This document shows positions 19,563-30,130 of a DNA stretch of 64,000 nt, in pieces. How positions within the stretch are numbered: the stretch's first letter is position 1; every line of letters begins with the position of its first letter. Below the pieces are notes generated by a model. The model was not told the DNA's origin. It saw only the letters and a list, made by a program, of their open reading frames with translations, and did not search any database. The position numbers were made by a program, and so were the translations under genes. The DNA is from Gamsiella multidivaricata (taxonomy: Eukaryota; Mortierellomycota; Mortierellomycetes; Mortierellales; Mortierellaceae), in the NCBI RefSeq assembly GCF_025024155.1, contig NW_026251739.1, forward strand, positions 310,001-374,000, in the 5' to 3' direction.

Positions 19563-22293
19563 TTAAAGCTTGGCCGAGCCGTCAGCCTGCTTGATAAACT
19601 GGGCGATCGAGTATGCCATGGAGTAGGTGGTCAACATGGGGTTGACACCGCTGGCCGTTGGGAATGTAGAGGCGTCCGCAACATAGAGGTTCTTGACATC
19701 CCAAGTCTCACCTGTCGGCTTAATCGCTGAATCCCTGGGGCTACTTCCCATACGGCTATTGTACGCAGCATCATGAAGCGCAAAAAAAAGAAAAGAAAAG
19801 AAAGAAGTCAGTAAAAAAATATCTAATAGAACAGCCTAAAGTGCCAACCTTACTAAGCATTCAAATGGAAAAGTTCAGCATACCAGGATCCCATCTGATG
19901 TGCAGAGCCGATGACAGTCGACCCGGCCTTGACACTGCTACGCTTGACTTCCGCAATATACTTCTCAAAGGCAGGATCCTCGATGCCGAGAGCCTTGTTC
20001 ACGATGAAGGGATCAACATTGTTCTGAGTGGTCCAGACAGATGATGCGCCAGCGGCGACCAAGAGTCGGAGACTGCGATCCATGCCCTCCTCCAGAGAAA
20101 CGGCATCGTGGCCCGAAACCGTGTAGTTGATACGGGGCAAGCCGTCGGGTCCGAGCTCGATCGAGCCGCCGTCGCGGTCGCGACTGAGGACGATGAGGGG
20201 TAGGATATGGTTGATGTCGAGCATTTGGCGCTTGTGGTCGCCGGCGCTCTTCCACTTCAGGAAGGCAGAGTTGAGTCCTGGGTGATGTGAAGGGACCTCG
20301 ATCTTCGATCCATATCCCTTTCCATCTGTGTTCTCAGCAACAGTGGTGAGCTATATAGTTTGAAGAAGAAAAATGGAAATGTCAGAATCACACTGCAAGG
20401 TCCAAAAGCAGCTCGTTGATCCCTTGCGATCACATCCAGAAGCACAGGCAGTAACAACCTACGGCAGTCATGATGGATCCCTGGTAACAATCGACCCTCT
20501 CGTCAAACTTGCCAAACACATAGGAGACTGGGTGGAGACGGAGGTTGCGTCCGATGTTTTTGTTCTTCAATCCACTGCGCTTCAGCAATGCAGGCGTATG
20601 GATCGACCCAGCCGCGACAACGACCTTATCGGCCTTGACAACAACTCTGCGTCCGTTCTGGTGGCCAACCACACCAATGGCCTTGCCCTTTTGAATCAAT
20701 ACACGCTCCACAAATGTATCCTGCAGGAAACGTGCTCCATGGTCCTTAGCGTCAGCCAAGTAGGTCATCATCGTTCCCTGCTTCTCACCAAAGCGGCATC
20801 CGAATCCACACCAACCGCAAGAGTGCTGCTGTCCGCCAGTGTTCTGAGGAATATCCTTGGTCGGGTATCCGAGTCTGCGGGATCCCTCCAACAAGAGACT
20901 GTTGGCCTTGTTGTGCCTCAAGTACTTATCCGAGATGTGAAGACGTTCAGTGACGGCATCGATCGATCTTTGGTACGCGGGTGATGTGAAGTGAGGGAGT
21001 CCCATCTTGGCCCACTCTTCACGGACGAAGTATGGGAGCTATGTATCCATAAACATATTTGTGTTAGTTACTAGTCCTTGACCGATGAATGGAATGGATG
21101 CGTAGGTCTTATAGACAATTAGGGAGAGACTACTGGCGTACCTGAAGAGAAGCACACCAGTTGACAGTCGTTCCACCACCCCAGGTGCTTCCCGCAAGAA
21201 CGGTGATGGCTCCATCGGTGGAGGTCAAGGCCGCAGCTAGAAGTAAAAACGATCGATATACCGGTGTTAGTTCACGTGAAGGCAACACATTTTGGATAGA
21301 TTGATGCCCATGCCTCATGCGTGACTTTCTCGGAGAGGGACAAGGGAAAATAAGATTTAGCAATTACTTTGAATTAAAATAAGGGGAAAGAACCAAAAAA
21401 AGATGCGATAAAACGCGCAAAGTAAAGTGAACAGTTTGCCGTTGGGGACATGGGAGACGTACCATTCTCATACAGCTTTGCCAAAGCGTCCGCTTGAATG
21501 AGCGAAAGTTCGCTCTGAGCAAAATGGTGGCCCTTCTCGATCACCAAGACGCGCTTGCCAGCCTTCGAGAGTTCTGCAGCCATGACTCCGCCTCCAGCGC
21601 CCGAGCCCACGATGACCACATCAAACGACAGCTCAATACCCTCGGGCGGAACCTGGATAAACTCGTATGCGGGGAAATTCTTTGAAGAAAAGCGCTCCGA
21701 GTGCATCTCTGGGTCAACGCCAGGGTATCCAATGGCAGTGTGGATGGCCTCGATGGGCTGGGTATAGAAGGTAATGGATGTCAGCGATATCATGGCGCGC
21801 GCAAAGATGCGAAGCTTCGTGATCATGCTGTTGGACCAGGACAGGAGGATCTGTGTGCGCTGCTCGCGAGAGAGCGAGGCAAAGTCGCCATAGATGCCTC
21901 CCAACGCTAGTGTTCCGATTCTGTGGAGAAATAAAAAGGGAAGAAGTCAGTGATACTTTCCCCAAAGAATGTCATTCCTCTGGGGCAATTCTTTTTTTTT
22001 AAAAAAAAAGAAGGGAAGCGTTACTTTGTGGAAAGGACCTTGAAGACTGTGGCGAGCTCCTCGATCTTCTCTGCAGGCTGGCCATGCAGCTTTTCGACCA
22101 CGGCCTCACCCAGGTTCTGGTTCATAACACTGGCCTTACCAAAGGCCCTCAATGCCTCGTCGTTGGTTCCGTCCGAGTTGGAGCGAACGAAATCCTCGAG
22201 CTCCTGGCCAGTAAGTTCTGGAATGATGGTATCGACGATGGCATAGACGACCTTGATCTGCTCCTCAGTAAGCGTGGGTTTAGATGGGGCCAT
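19563..22293 (-). CDS. FAO1: Long-chain fatty alcohol oxidase, GMC family flavoprotein
   Basis: The enzyme oxidises long-chain alcohols to aldehydes with O2, in the omega-oxidation and alkane route, usually at ER or peroxisomal membranes. Six exons (22293-22025, 21920-21463, 21236-21142, 21038-20463, 20350-19884, 19755-19563) give 685 residues. The N-terminal third carries the helical extension with hydrophobic segments seen in this family. The FAD dinucleotide loop GSGAGG is at residues 195-200. WGGGTTVNW marks flavin attachment and positioning. GWCGFGC is a Cys-rich family motif. HQMGSC joins RMG across the last intron at about residue 617, and SGVNPMLTTYSMA holds the active-site Asn region. 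All introns are GT-AG, 103-226 bp. The sequence has the length and order of plant and Candida FAOs; it is not a short GMC sugar oxidase. Confidence 0.93.
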
Positions 22294-23324
22294 GATGATT
22301 TCGCGTTGGAGAAGATATATAGGATTGGTAGGATGTTGGTGTGTGTGAAGGCGTGAAGGTGCGAGATGTGAGATGTCAGTTAAAAGTGATGAGACTCGGC
22401 CAGGAGGAAAAAAAGAAAAAAAAAAGTTCACGTAAGTTGTAGAAAGGATGAGTCGACAGCCAGAGAAGGATGAAAGGAAGGACGGATGAACCGATGGGTA
22501 GATTCGAATTCAAATGAAGGAGATGATGCGCAACGGCAACCCTCTTTATATCGATTAACCGTTGCTGCTGCAGGAACAGCATATTCGCTCTCGCTCCCGT
22601 GCGTCCCATTTACTCAGAATACTTTTTTGTTGTCGCACTGGCCGGGAAGGGCTCCTCATGGTTTCTCGGCTCCGGTCTGCACTCTCTGTTTCTCGCTTCG
22701 CCCTTCGCCTTGTCGGGCCATTCGGTTCATGTTCTCTGGCTCGGAATCCAACCTTGCTTCTCCACAACCACTCGGACGGTAACCGAAGACGCCTTCATAG
22801 CTCTGCAACCTCTTGGCACCCGTCTTCTCGTGGCCTGAGTCTGCGTCTCTTGGTCACTTTCAAGTGCATATGATTTGGCTTTACTGAAAAGAACTATGTA
22901 CGACATAAAGACAATCCGTTGTAAAATCAAAGAAACACCAATCGGGCCTAGAAGAAATCCTGCAGGATGGCACAGGTTATCGCTGGATGGGGTGGTCTGG
23001 GCAAATACAGCAGCAGACCAACATGGAGGACCCCGTTGCGAGTTGCAAATGGATTTACGGATGGACTGCTCAATATTTCATATACATGGTCGCATACGTG
23101 GTCGTATACAGGATCGCTCTTCTGCTCAGACGCGTCTAGACTAGCAAAAAATAAAGCGTGCTTTCGTCGCGTGTGGGCATCCTGTCTTTACCTCATAGGC
23201 CATCGCTGTGGAGACATGTTTCAGATACGCCACTGTCCACCTCAGGGCACTTCTTCGCGCCGTACCTGAGCTGACCTTTTCTACTCCAGACACCTCCTTC
23301 GTCCTCCATCGAACCTGATTCACC
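22294..23324. other. Divergent spacer between alcohol oxidase and COX12
   Basis: About 1 kb with only short open frames lacking recognisable features. It holds both promoters, including the TATA-like element at 22543. Confidence 0.5.
22543..22550 (-). promoter_or_regulatory. TATA-like element upstream of the alcohol oxidase gene
   Basis: Minus-strand TATAAAGA, 250 bp upstream of the alcohol oxidase ATG. It fits an inducible gene with a long leader but is otherwise unsupported. Confidence 0.35.
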
Positions 23325-24084
23325 ATGCCCGAGATCAAGATTCAGACCGGTGCGTGTACTCATCTCGACTTGACTTGATTTGGCTTGACTGGACTGGACC
23401 GGGCTGGACTCGACTCGATTCGACTTATCCCCTGCCTCAACATTTCCTATCCCACCCATACCTCTACATACCATGGCGCTGTATACCATGGCTATGCACC
23501 ACCTACAATTTCATCACCTTCTGCAACCCAAAGATCAGACTTGAACAGACTTGAACAGACTTGAACAATCACGAGCACATTTGCAATTGATTCCTTTTAC
23601 CTGAACATGACCATACTGCTTGCCTTACCTCGGACGGATAGGAGCACCGAGAATAGCCCACAGACCAAGATACTAGTTTACTGACATTCATTGGTTACTT
23701 GGACCATCGTAGCTCCCTTTGACGCTCGTTTTCCCAACGCTAACCAGAGCAAGCATTGCTGGCAGGCGTATGGCGACTACTTCAAATGCATTGATGCCCG
23801 TGGCGAGGAATTCACTCCCTGCAACGAGTTCAAGCGGGTCTTCCAGAGCCTTTGCCCCACCGATTGGGTATGTGTACTTTCCTTTTTATTATTTGGGAGG
23901 CGTAGCATCCATATTCGGATCGGAATCCATCAAAGAAAGGATATCCGAAACAAAGCACGAGGGCGAGATAGAGAGCCACTTTTGACTTCGAGTGCGACTT
24001 ACCTTTGGTTTTTCAATGTCTTAGATTAACAAGTGGGACGAGCAGCGCGAGCAGGGCACCCTTCCCTTCAGAACCAAAGTCTAA
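23325..24084 (+). CDS. COX12: Cytochrome c oxidase subunit VIb (COX6B/COX12)
   Basis: This intermembrane-space subunit bridges the two monomers of complex IV. Exons 23325-23349, 23713-23867 and 24025-24084 encode 79 residues. The family signature APFDARFPNANQ is followed by C24-x9-C34 and C45-x10-C56, the pattern expected for this CHCH-type MIA substrate, then WINKWDEQREQGTLPF. The first exon is only 25 nt (MPEIKIQT plus one base) before a GTGCGT donor; the A of APFDARF is split by the intron. The first intron is 363 bp and carries a (CAGACTTGAA)x3 repeat; the second is 157 bp. Confidence 0.95.
23536..23565 (+). repeat. Tandem 10-bp repeat in COX12 intron 1
   Basis: Three exact copies of CAGACTTGAA. 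A degenerate CTTGACT/CTGGACT ladder lies about 170 bp upstream in the same intron (about 23366-23427). Confidence 0.85.
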
Positions 24085-24496
24085 AAACTGTCTATCCGAT
24101 CTCACTATCATACCCCACTTCACCACCAAAAGTGTTTTTGCCGACACACATGCCAGTAGAACAATAGCAGCAGAAACAAGTTTAATTGACAATAAAGGAC
24201 CATATATCTGCTAAAGTGTGCGAGGAGCACCATGATTGTATTACTAATGCTCGTAAATGCAGTTGCATAATACGGACGAACCCATGCGACGCGAAAGGTA
24301 GTTGCCGCGTCCGTTCTTTTTAGGACATTACGGTTCCCTAGGACCTTGCGACCTAGGGTTCAAAAAAAAAAAAAAAAAGTGGTCAACGATATTTGAATGA
24401 GCACCAAGCCACACTTCAGTTAAAGGTTCGCGCCTTTGCAGAGATTCAACGACAGAACACACACCCCACGGCCACCAAGCTAATCTAGACTGACTC
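24085..24496. other. Spacer between COX12 and PRP4
   Basis: No gene is seen. It contains an A17-type run at about 24362-24378 and the PRP4 upstream region with a CCACGGCCACCAAG stretch. Confidence 0.5.
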
Positions 24497-26771
24497 ATGG
24501 AAGGCGCCAACGGAAAACCAGCAGGAGGACGCATTCACTTCGGGTCTCTTGAGGCTGTTGAGGCAAGGAATCGCCAGGCCGCTTCTGCAGCTGCGGCGGC
24601 AGCGGCAGTCTCGGCCTCGGCATCACCAACGGTTGCATCACAGTCTAAAGGAGTGACGCTGGACGAACTAAGTAAGAGAAGTCTGACTACCTTACATTCT
24701 GCTCTAGCTGTCTCTCGATTCCCAGCATTCTAAACGAAGGTATATTTATTGGTGTGTTCTGCCGTCATAGAGACGGACGATAAGTTTGAGATGTCAGAGT
24801 CTTCGAAAAGGGCGCGGGATCAGCATATGGAGATCATGGAGATGTTTGAGCGAAAGAAGCGAGCACGGACGATCGCCGTACCCACAGAGGACAAGAAGGT
24901 CAGGGAAAAGCTCCGGGAACTTGGGGAACCAGTCTGCTTGTTCGGCGAAGATGTAAGCAACGTTCAATTGCAACGGAAGGAGCTGAGCATCCACTCTGAA
25001 ACGTCAAATCTAACAAAATCATATTCTGCTTTGTACTTCGATACTCGTCCTAGAACATGGATCGACGATCTCGTTTAAGGGACTTGATGTCGAAGGATGC
25101 ACCTGTTGAAGATGGAGACCAAAAAATGGAATCCGAGGGTGAAAGCGAGAGTGATTCTGATGAGGAGGAGGTAAGGAAACCGGGTCACAGAGGCGAACAG
25201 GATATCTTGCACTTCTGGATCACTACACTAACGCAAATGGGTCCCTTTTACATTCGCAGGAGGTGTACACACCCGGCACACAAAGTCTTTTGAAAGCTCG
25301 GCGGGACATTGCACATTATTCGTTGCCAAGGTATGAACATGGACATGGAAAGCGGCATAATCAGCACATTGTCTTCAGTCACGGGAAACTAACACCGACC
25401 AATTCATGCAATAGGGCGGCAAAAAGAGTGGCGAAACAAAATGAAGAGAACAAGATATCCATGGCCGTCTTTAAAGCAATGCGAGCAGAGGAATTTGAGA
25501 AGCTTAAGGTATATAATTGGAGACACTCTGCTTTGCACTTCAGCGGCCGTTTCCATGGACATCTGCTAATCTGCAGCCTGGCATTAATATTTTATGCATA
25601 GCTCTACGCCAACTACTCCTCTCAGATCGGTGATGACAGGCCATTGTCCCAATGTGCATTCTCCCCAGACAGCAATTTTTTGGCGACTGGATCATTTGGT
25701 GGACTCTGCAAGATTTGGAGTGTCCCTGATTCCAGATTGGTACATTCGCTACGAGGTATGGAGCAGACACTGGAGACCTGTTTATTCCAAGAATGGGTTG
25801 CTGTGTTCCCTTTTATTAACACTGCTACTCAATTGCTCCAGGACATACGGATAAAATTGGAGGACTCAAATGGCATCCAAGAGCACATATTTCTCAGGAT
25901 CGTGGAGCCGTGAATCTTGCATCTGGCGGAGGAGACGGCATTGTGAATCTGTGGTCCTTGGAAAGGTACTATAATTGATGTCCATCTTGTTGTATTTTTT
26001 TTTATTGCCAGGACTTCATCGTCAGATCTTAACCCAACGATCTATATCTCCCAATCTAGTGAAACACCGATCCAATCATTGAAGGGCCACGAGGCAAGGG
26101 TAGCCCGAATTAATTTCCACCCTATGGGTCGCTTCTTGGGAAGCGCAGGATTCGATGGAACGTGGCGACTGTGGGATGTCGAAGCCGGCACAGAAGTTTT
26201 GACACAACGCGGCCATTCACGCGAAGTTTACGCTATTGCATTTCAATGCGACGGATCCTTGGCCGCTACGGGAGGTCTGGATGCTGTTGGAAGGGTGTGG
26301 GATTTGCGGACAGGACGATCTGCATTGACGATGGAGGGCCATGTTTCTGATATTCTTGGAATCGATTTTTCGCCGAACGGGTACCAGATTGCAACGGGCA
26401 GTGCTGATAATTCGATCCGCATCTGGGACTTGAGGACACTGCGTTCAATCCATTCGATCCCTGCACATACCAATCTTGTGTCGGATCTCAAGTTTTATGC
26501 GGGTCCCATACTCCAGGATGAAACCAGCTCGGCGATGCAGGTTGATGGCGAGCAGGTGCGGCCAAGCAAGAGTGGACTCTACTTGGGCAGCTGTAGTTTT
26601 GATGGAACGATCAAGCTGTGGAGTGCGGATGACTGGAAGCTGCAAAAGAGTTTGGTGGGACATACCGGTAAGGTTACCGGATTAGATATCTCAAACGATG
26701 GACGATTCCTGGGATCCAGTGGTTTTGATAGAACCTTTAAACTGTGGGCACCAGAGAATGCCGATTATTAA
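24497..26771 (+). CDS. PRP4: U4/U6 snRNP protein PRP4 (PRPF4), WD40 splicing factor
   Basis: A core U4/U6 snRNP protein that binds Prp3 and the snRNA and is needed for tri-snRNP assembly. Eight exons (24497-24671, 24771-24952, 25054-25170, 25260-25330, 25415-25508, 25602-25755, 25842-25965, 26060-26771) give 542 residues. The SFM/PRP4-specific motif is in exon 2 ([20 protein letters not shown] then VCLFGED). After charged helices ([22 protein letters not shown]), a WD40 propeller starts at about residue 225: [91 protein letters not shown] and [15 protein letters not shown]. Most repeats end in WD or similar. Introns are all about 84-101 bp and GT-AG. The length matches the human protein (522). 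The exon 1/2 junction uses a phase-1 split giving Lys. Confidence 0.95.
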
Positions 26772-27678
26772 AACAAAACAATTGATGATATGAAAAAAAA
26801 AATTTTTTTTTATGATACTATCCATTGCCCACTCTTCGTCAAATGAACATTTGTCAATAGATCCATTGTGCACGCTCTTATTAGCAGTTTGTCTATTCGG
26901 CACTCTTATCACCAACTAGCCACTGCAAAGTCCAAAGCGCTTATTATTGTTATTAAGAATGATAGAAGAGATGTATCCCCACTTCAAATCGCCAAAAGGT
27001 CATGGGATGATCCGGTGCCATGGTTAAAGTCACCAGAGTCCCGAATCCAGGGCGATCTGCAGCGGGGATATACCAGGCTCCTTTCCACCCCACATACCCA
27101 CTCTTGATCCGTTTCAGTCCCTCGTCTCAAAGAGAGAAGAGGAAGAGTAGTAAGAACGAGAGTGGGCAGATAGTGAGGGGATAGAGTGCAGGCGTATTGT
27201 GTCTCTCTCCAATCGTTTAACTCGCTTCACAGATGGGAAATGCAAGAGCAAGGTGATTATGATGGAGAGGTGTGAAGGAAAAAAAAAAGATCTGCCCAGG
27301 TTTGAAAAATAAATAAACAGTGGGCACTGGGGCGGGGATCGAATACTTATCCGTCATGTCACGGCATCAACGGAGATCGCGTCTGCTGCCCCCTGCAGGG
27401 GTATCTTTTGCCACCAAAAAAATAGAGTTGGAAAATTGGCTCTGTTGTCCTGTGGTGTGGGGACGTGGATGGCCTCTCTTCGCCGACTTGCTGCTGTGTC
27501 TGTAGCAACAGCGTCCCATATGTCCATTAGACATACTCCCCCCATCCACATGCAATACTATGGGTTGTAGGATTATAAATACTTCTCTTTTCCTCCATAT
27601 TCTTGCATTGACTATTACAGCGCTTCTACAGCACCCAACTCCCCACTCCACCTTCAATTCCCAGTAAAAAAAAAAAGA
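26772..27678. other. Spacer between PRP4 and the VAP-like gene
   Basis: No supported gene. An A10T9 perfect palindrome (26793-26811) lies about 20 bp after the PRP4 stop, where it could act in 3'-end formation of either strand. The rest holds short open frames without features, and the VAP gene's promoter. Confidence 0.5.
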
Positions 27679-27951
27679 ATGTCGTCCATTGCCCAGCAAT
27701 CCATTGAAACCACAGCTCTTGAGCGTCTTCGGATATCTCCACAGCAATTCCAGTTCGCAGGTAACGGCATGGCACAATCAAGAGGACCCTGACCCTGATT
27801 CTATCCAACGTCCCCCCCCCCCCCCGCCCAATTTGCGTCCAGCAAGATCAATAAAACCAGATATCACTCGCGCCAATGTTCTCATTTCCAATACCAATAC
27901 TCCGTCCTATCTTACTCTTCCGTCTCTTCATATCAGCTTCCTCATACATAC

Positions 27952-27993
<42 letters not shown>

Positions 27994-30043
27994 CAGGTGA
28001 TGTCGTAACGGGCTGGCTTCGACCTGTGAGAAAAAAAAATTACAACGTCGGTGAGCCATAGGAGTGTAGGATTGTATGCTTGCACATCTCTATTCACAGA
28101 TCTGTATGGGCATGTGCGCGTCGTGCATGGTTGGTTGGCTCTAATAGGGCTGTTTTCGAGCGCACTTCAGTATCCATGGCATATCTTGTATCAATATTTG
28201 TATCCGAGCGAGTCGTCCACGGCCTATCTTCGTAAACAAATAAGCAGCACTTGGTAATAGAGACGTTGGATGGCGGGAGATGATGAGGGGGGGTTTTTTC
28301 CTCCTTTTTCGGAAAATGGGGTTCTAACACGCCCAGAAAGCGAAACGACGGATTGGTTCCCTCCTAGAAGCGAAAAGAGGGTAGGAGCGGACTGACTATC
28401 GCCGCTCATAACAGATTTCATTAGCCTAGAAAAATGGGTAATAGACTATAGGCGAGATAAGAGGGTTGCGGTGGACTCGGAACTACAGATGTCCAAGAAC
28501 GCACGCACCAGGGCTTGATTCTCAAATATGATTGGCTGATTTTTCTCATAAGATACGCGTTTCTATACGACTATTATTAAAAAATACCCCTCTGCTGCTT
28601 TTTTTTTTTCGTTCGTAGCATCAAGGGCCTCTCCGGGCCAGGTCTCGAAACTGAAGTTGAAGAACATGACTTCGGCACCAGTGGGGTACAAGTTCAAGAC
28701 GAACGCACCAATGAAATACTCGGTCAAACCCGTGCTCGGGGTACTGGGACCGGGTGAATCCATCAAGATCTTTGGTATGTATTCGTTGTTTATTGCCTTG
28801 ACGCATACAATGCAGTCTCTCTAATGCGGAGATGGGTGGTTTAAGTCCTGACAACCTGCTTGGTTCCGTTGGATGAAAAAAAAAAAGTACGATCTGACAG
28901 CTGGATCAGTCCACAGGACAGGTTCCTTCTGCAGAGCGTCGATTTGACAGAGGAAGAAGGACGCTCGTTGGATTCTCGTAGCGTAAGTGGACGTCCCCGC
29001 CTTTGACCCAAAGGATATACTGTGTTCAGCGTCCTTTGCGATCCTGTACGTTGTTACTGCTGCTGACGAACCCCGAACCTCCGCTGGTCTGTTCGCTTTT
29101 ATTCAATCTATAGTGGAAGACCTTGGATGCGAAACGCTTCCTCGAGAGCTACATCCCCTGCTCCTCAACCTCCACACTCTCGTCTGGCGACCTCGAGGAT
29201 GATGCTGGATCCATTTCCTCATCCTCTGCAACATCCTCTGCCGCGTCCTCTCCGTCCTTCCACGCCTACGACCTCAGTCGTGCAAGCCAGCAACAACAAC
29301 GTCCCCGTCAATCACAGGTCTTTGAGCGCTGGCAGTATTTTGAGGCAACCCGACCAACGATATCGATCGGCGGGCTTGGAAGAAGGTTATCCACTAGCTC
29401 GTCTACCTGTTCGTCCGCAACTTCTTCACCGAGCACCTATCCTACCTTGTTCACGAAACCCCTCGAGTCGTCGTCGTCGTCATCGCCGTCGACTCCTCCA
29501 AGTCCAGCATCGACGACGCCTACGACCGCGTACTCCTCAAAACGCAGCTCCGTCTCGTCGAATTATCATCGGCAGGTCATTACTTCGACTATCAAGGAGG
29601 AGCCCGCAAACATGGGCGCGGGATCGGGATCGGGATCGGGGCCCTCATCGGAGCCAACACAGCATTTTCTCTCTGAGCTGGGATTCTCGAAGAAACAGGT
29701 CTTAGGAACAGTGTCGAGGCTCAGGATTTTTCAACATTATAGTATGAAGCAGGCACTGCTGTGGTCGTTGGTCTGTCTGTTGCTTGGGATGCTGATGCCG
29801 TTCGATCGAATGACAGATATAATGGGGAGTGGGAGGAGCCGCGAGAGCTGGATGAGTCCAGATACCAGCGACAGGTACAACATGGATACGGAGGATGCCA
29901 GAGAAGATGCCGTGCAAATCTCGATTGCTTCGTCCGAAAGGGAACCTTCTGGAATAATGGATCTAAAACCATCGTTCGAGTCAAATGGGTTCTATCCAGC
30001 AAGCACAACACAGCAACATGAAGTGGTAGAGGGAGCAGTATAA
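27679..30043 (+). CDS. MSP-domain (VAP/Scs2-like) protein
   Basis: VAP proteins are ER receptors that bind FFAT motifs and link the ER to other membranes. Exons 27679-27760, 28619-28774, 28888-28982 and 29114-30043 encode 420 residues. The MSP domain covers about residues 17-120: LRISPQQFQFA, VSKLKLKNMTSAPVGYKFKT, then NAPMKYSVKPVLGVLGPGESI; the FKTNAP block corresponds to the FFAT-binding K-T-x-A-P motif. The domain ends ...DRFLLQSVDLTEEEG. Exon 4 is a Ser/Pro-rich linker, with one hydrophobic span (LLWSLVCLLLGML, residues about 326-344) and a further ~75 residues. VAPs usually end with the membrane anchor, so the long tail is unusual. The first intron is 858 bp, much longer than neighbours, and exon 3 has an A11 acceptor context. 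The family call is secure; organelle and partners are inferred. Confidence 0.85.
27812..27825 (+). repeat. C14 homopolymer in VAP intron 1
   Basis: Fourteen consecutive C residues in the long first intron, rare compared with the many A/T runs here. Confidence 0.8.
27953..27991 (+). repeat. A39 homopolymer in VAP intron 1
   Basis: Thirty-nine consecutive A residues. With the C14 run it gives the intron a low-complexity core; a retroposed transcript tail is possible but no flanking gene copy is seen. Confidence 0.85.
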
Positions 30044-30130
30044 ACGAAGAACACGTTCGTTGTATAAAGTATCGCGCATTAGTCATTAATAAATGGCATT
30101 CTCAGCTTCTCTATGCTTTCCTATGTAATA

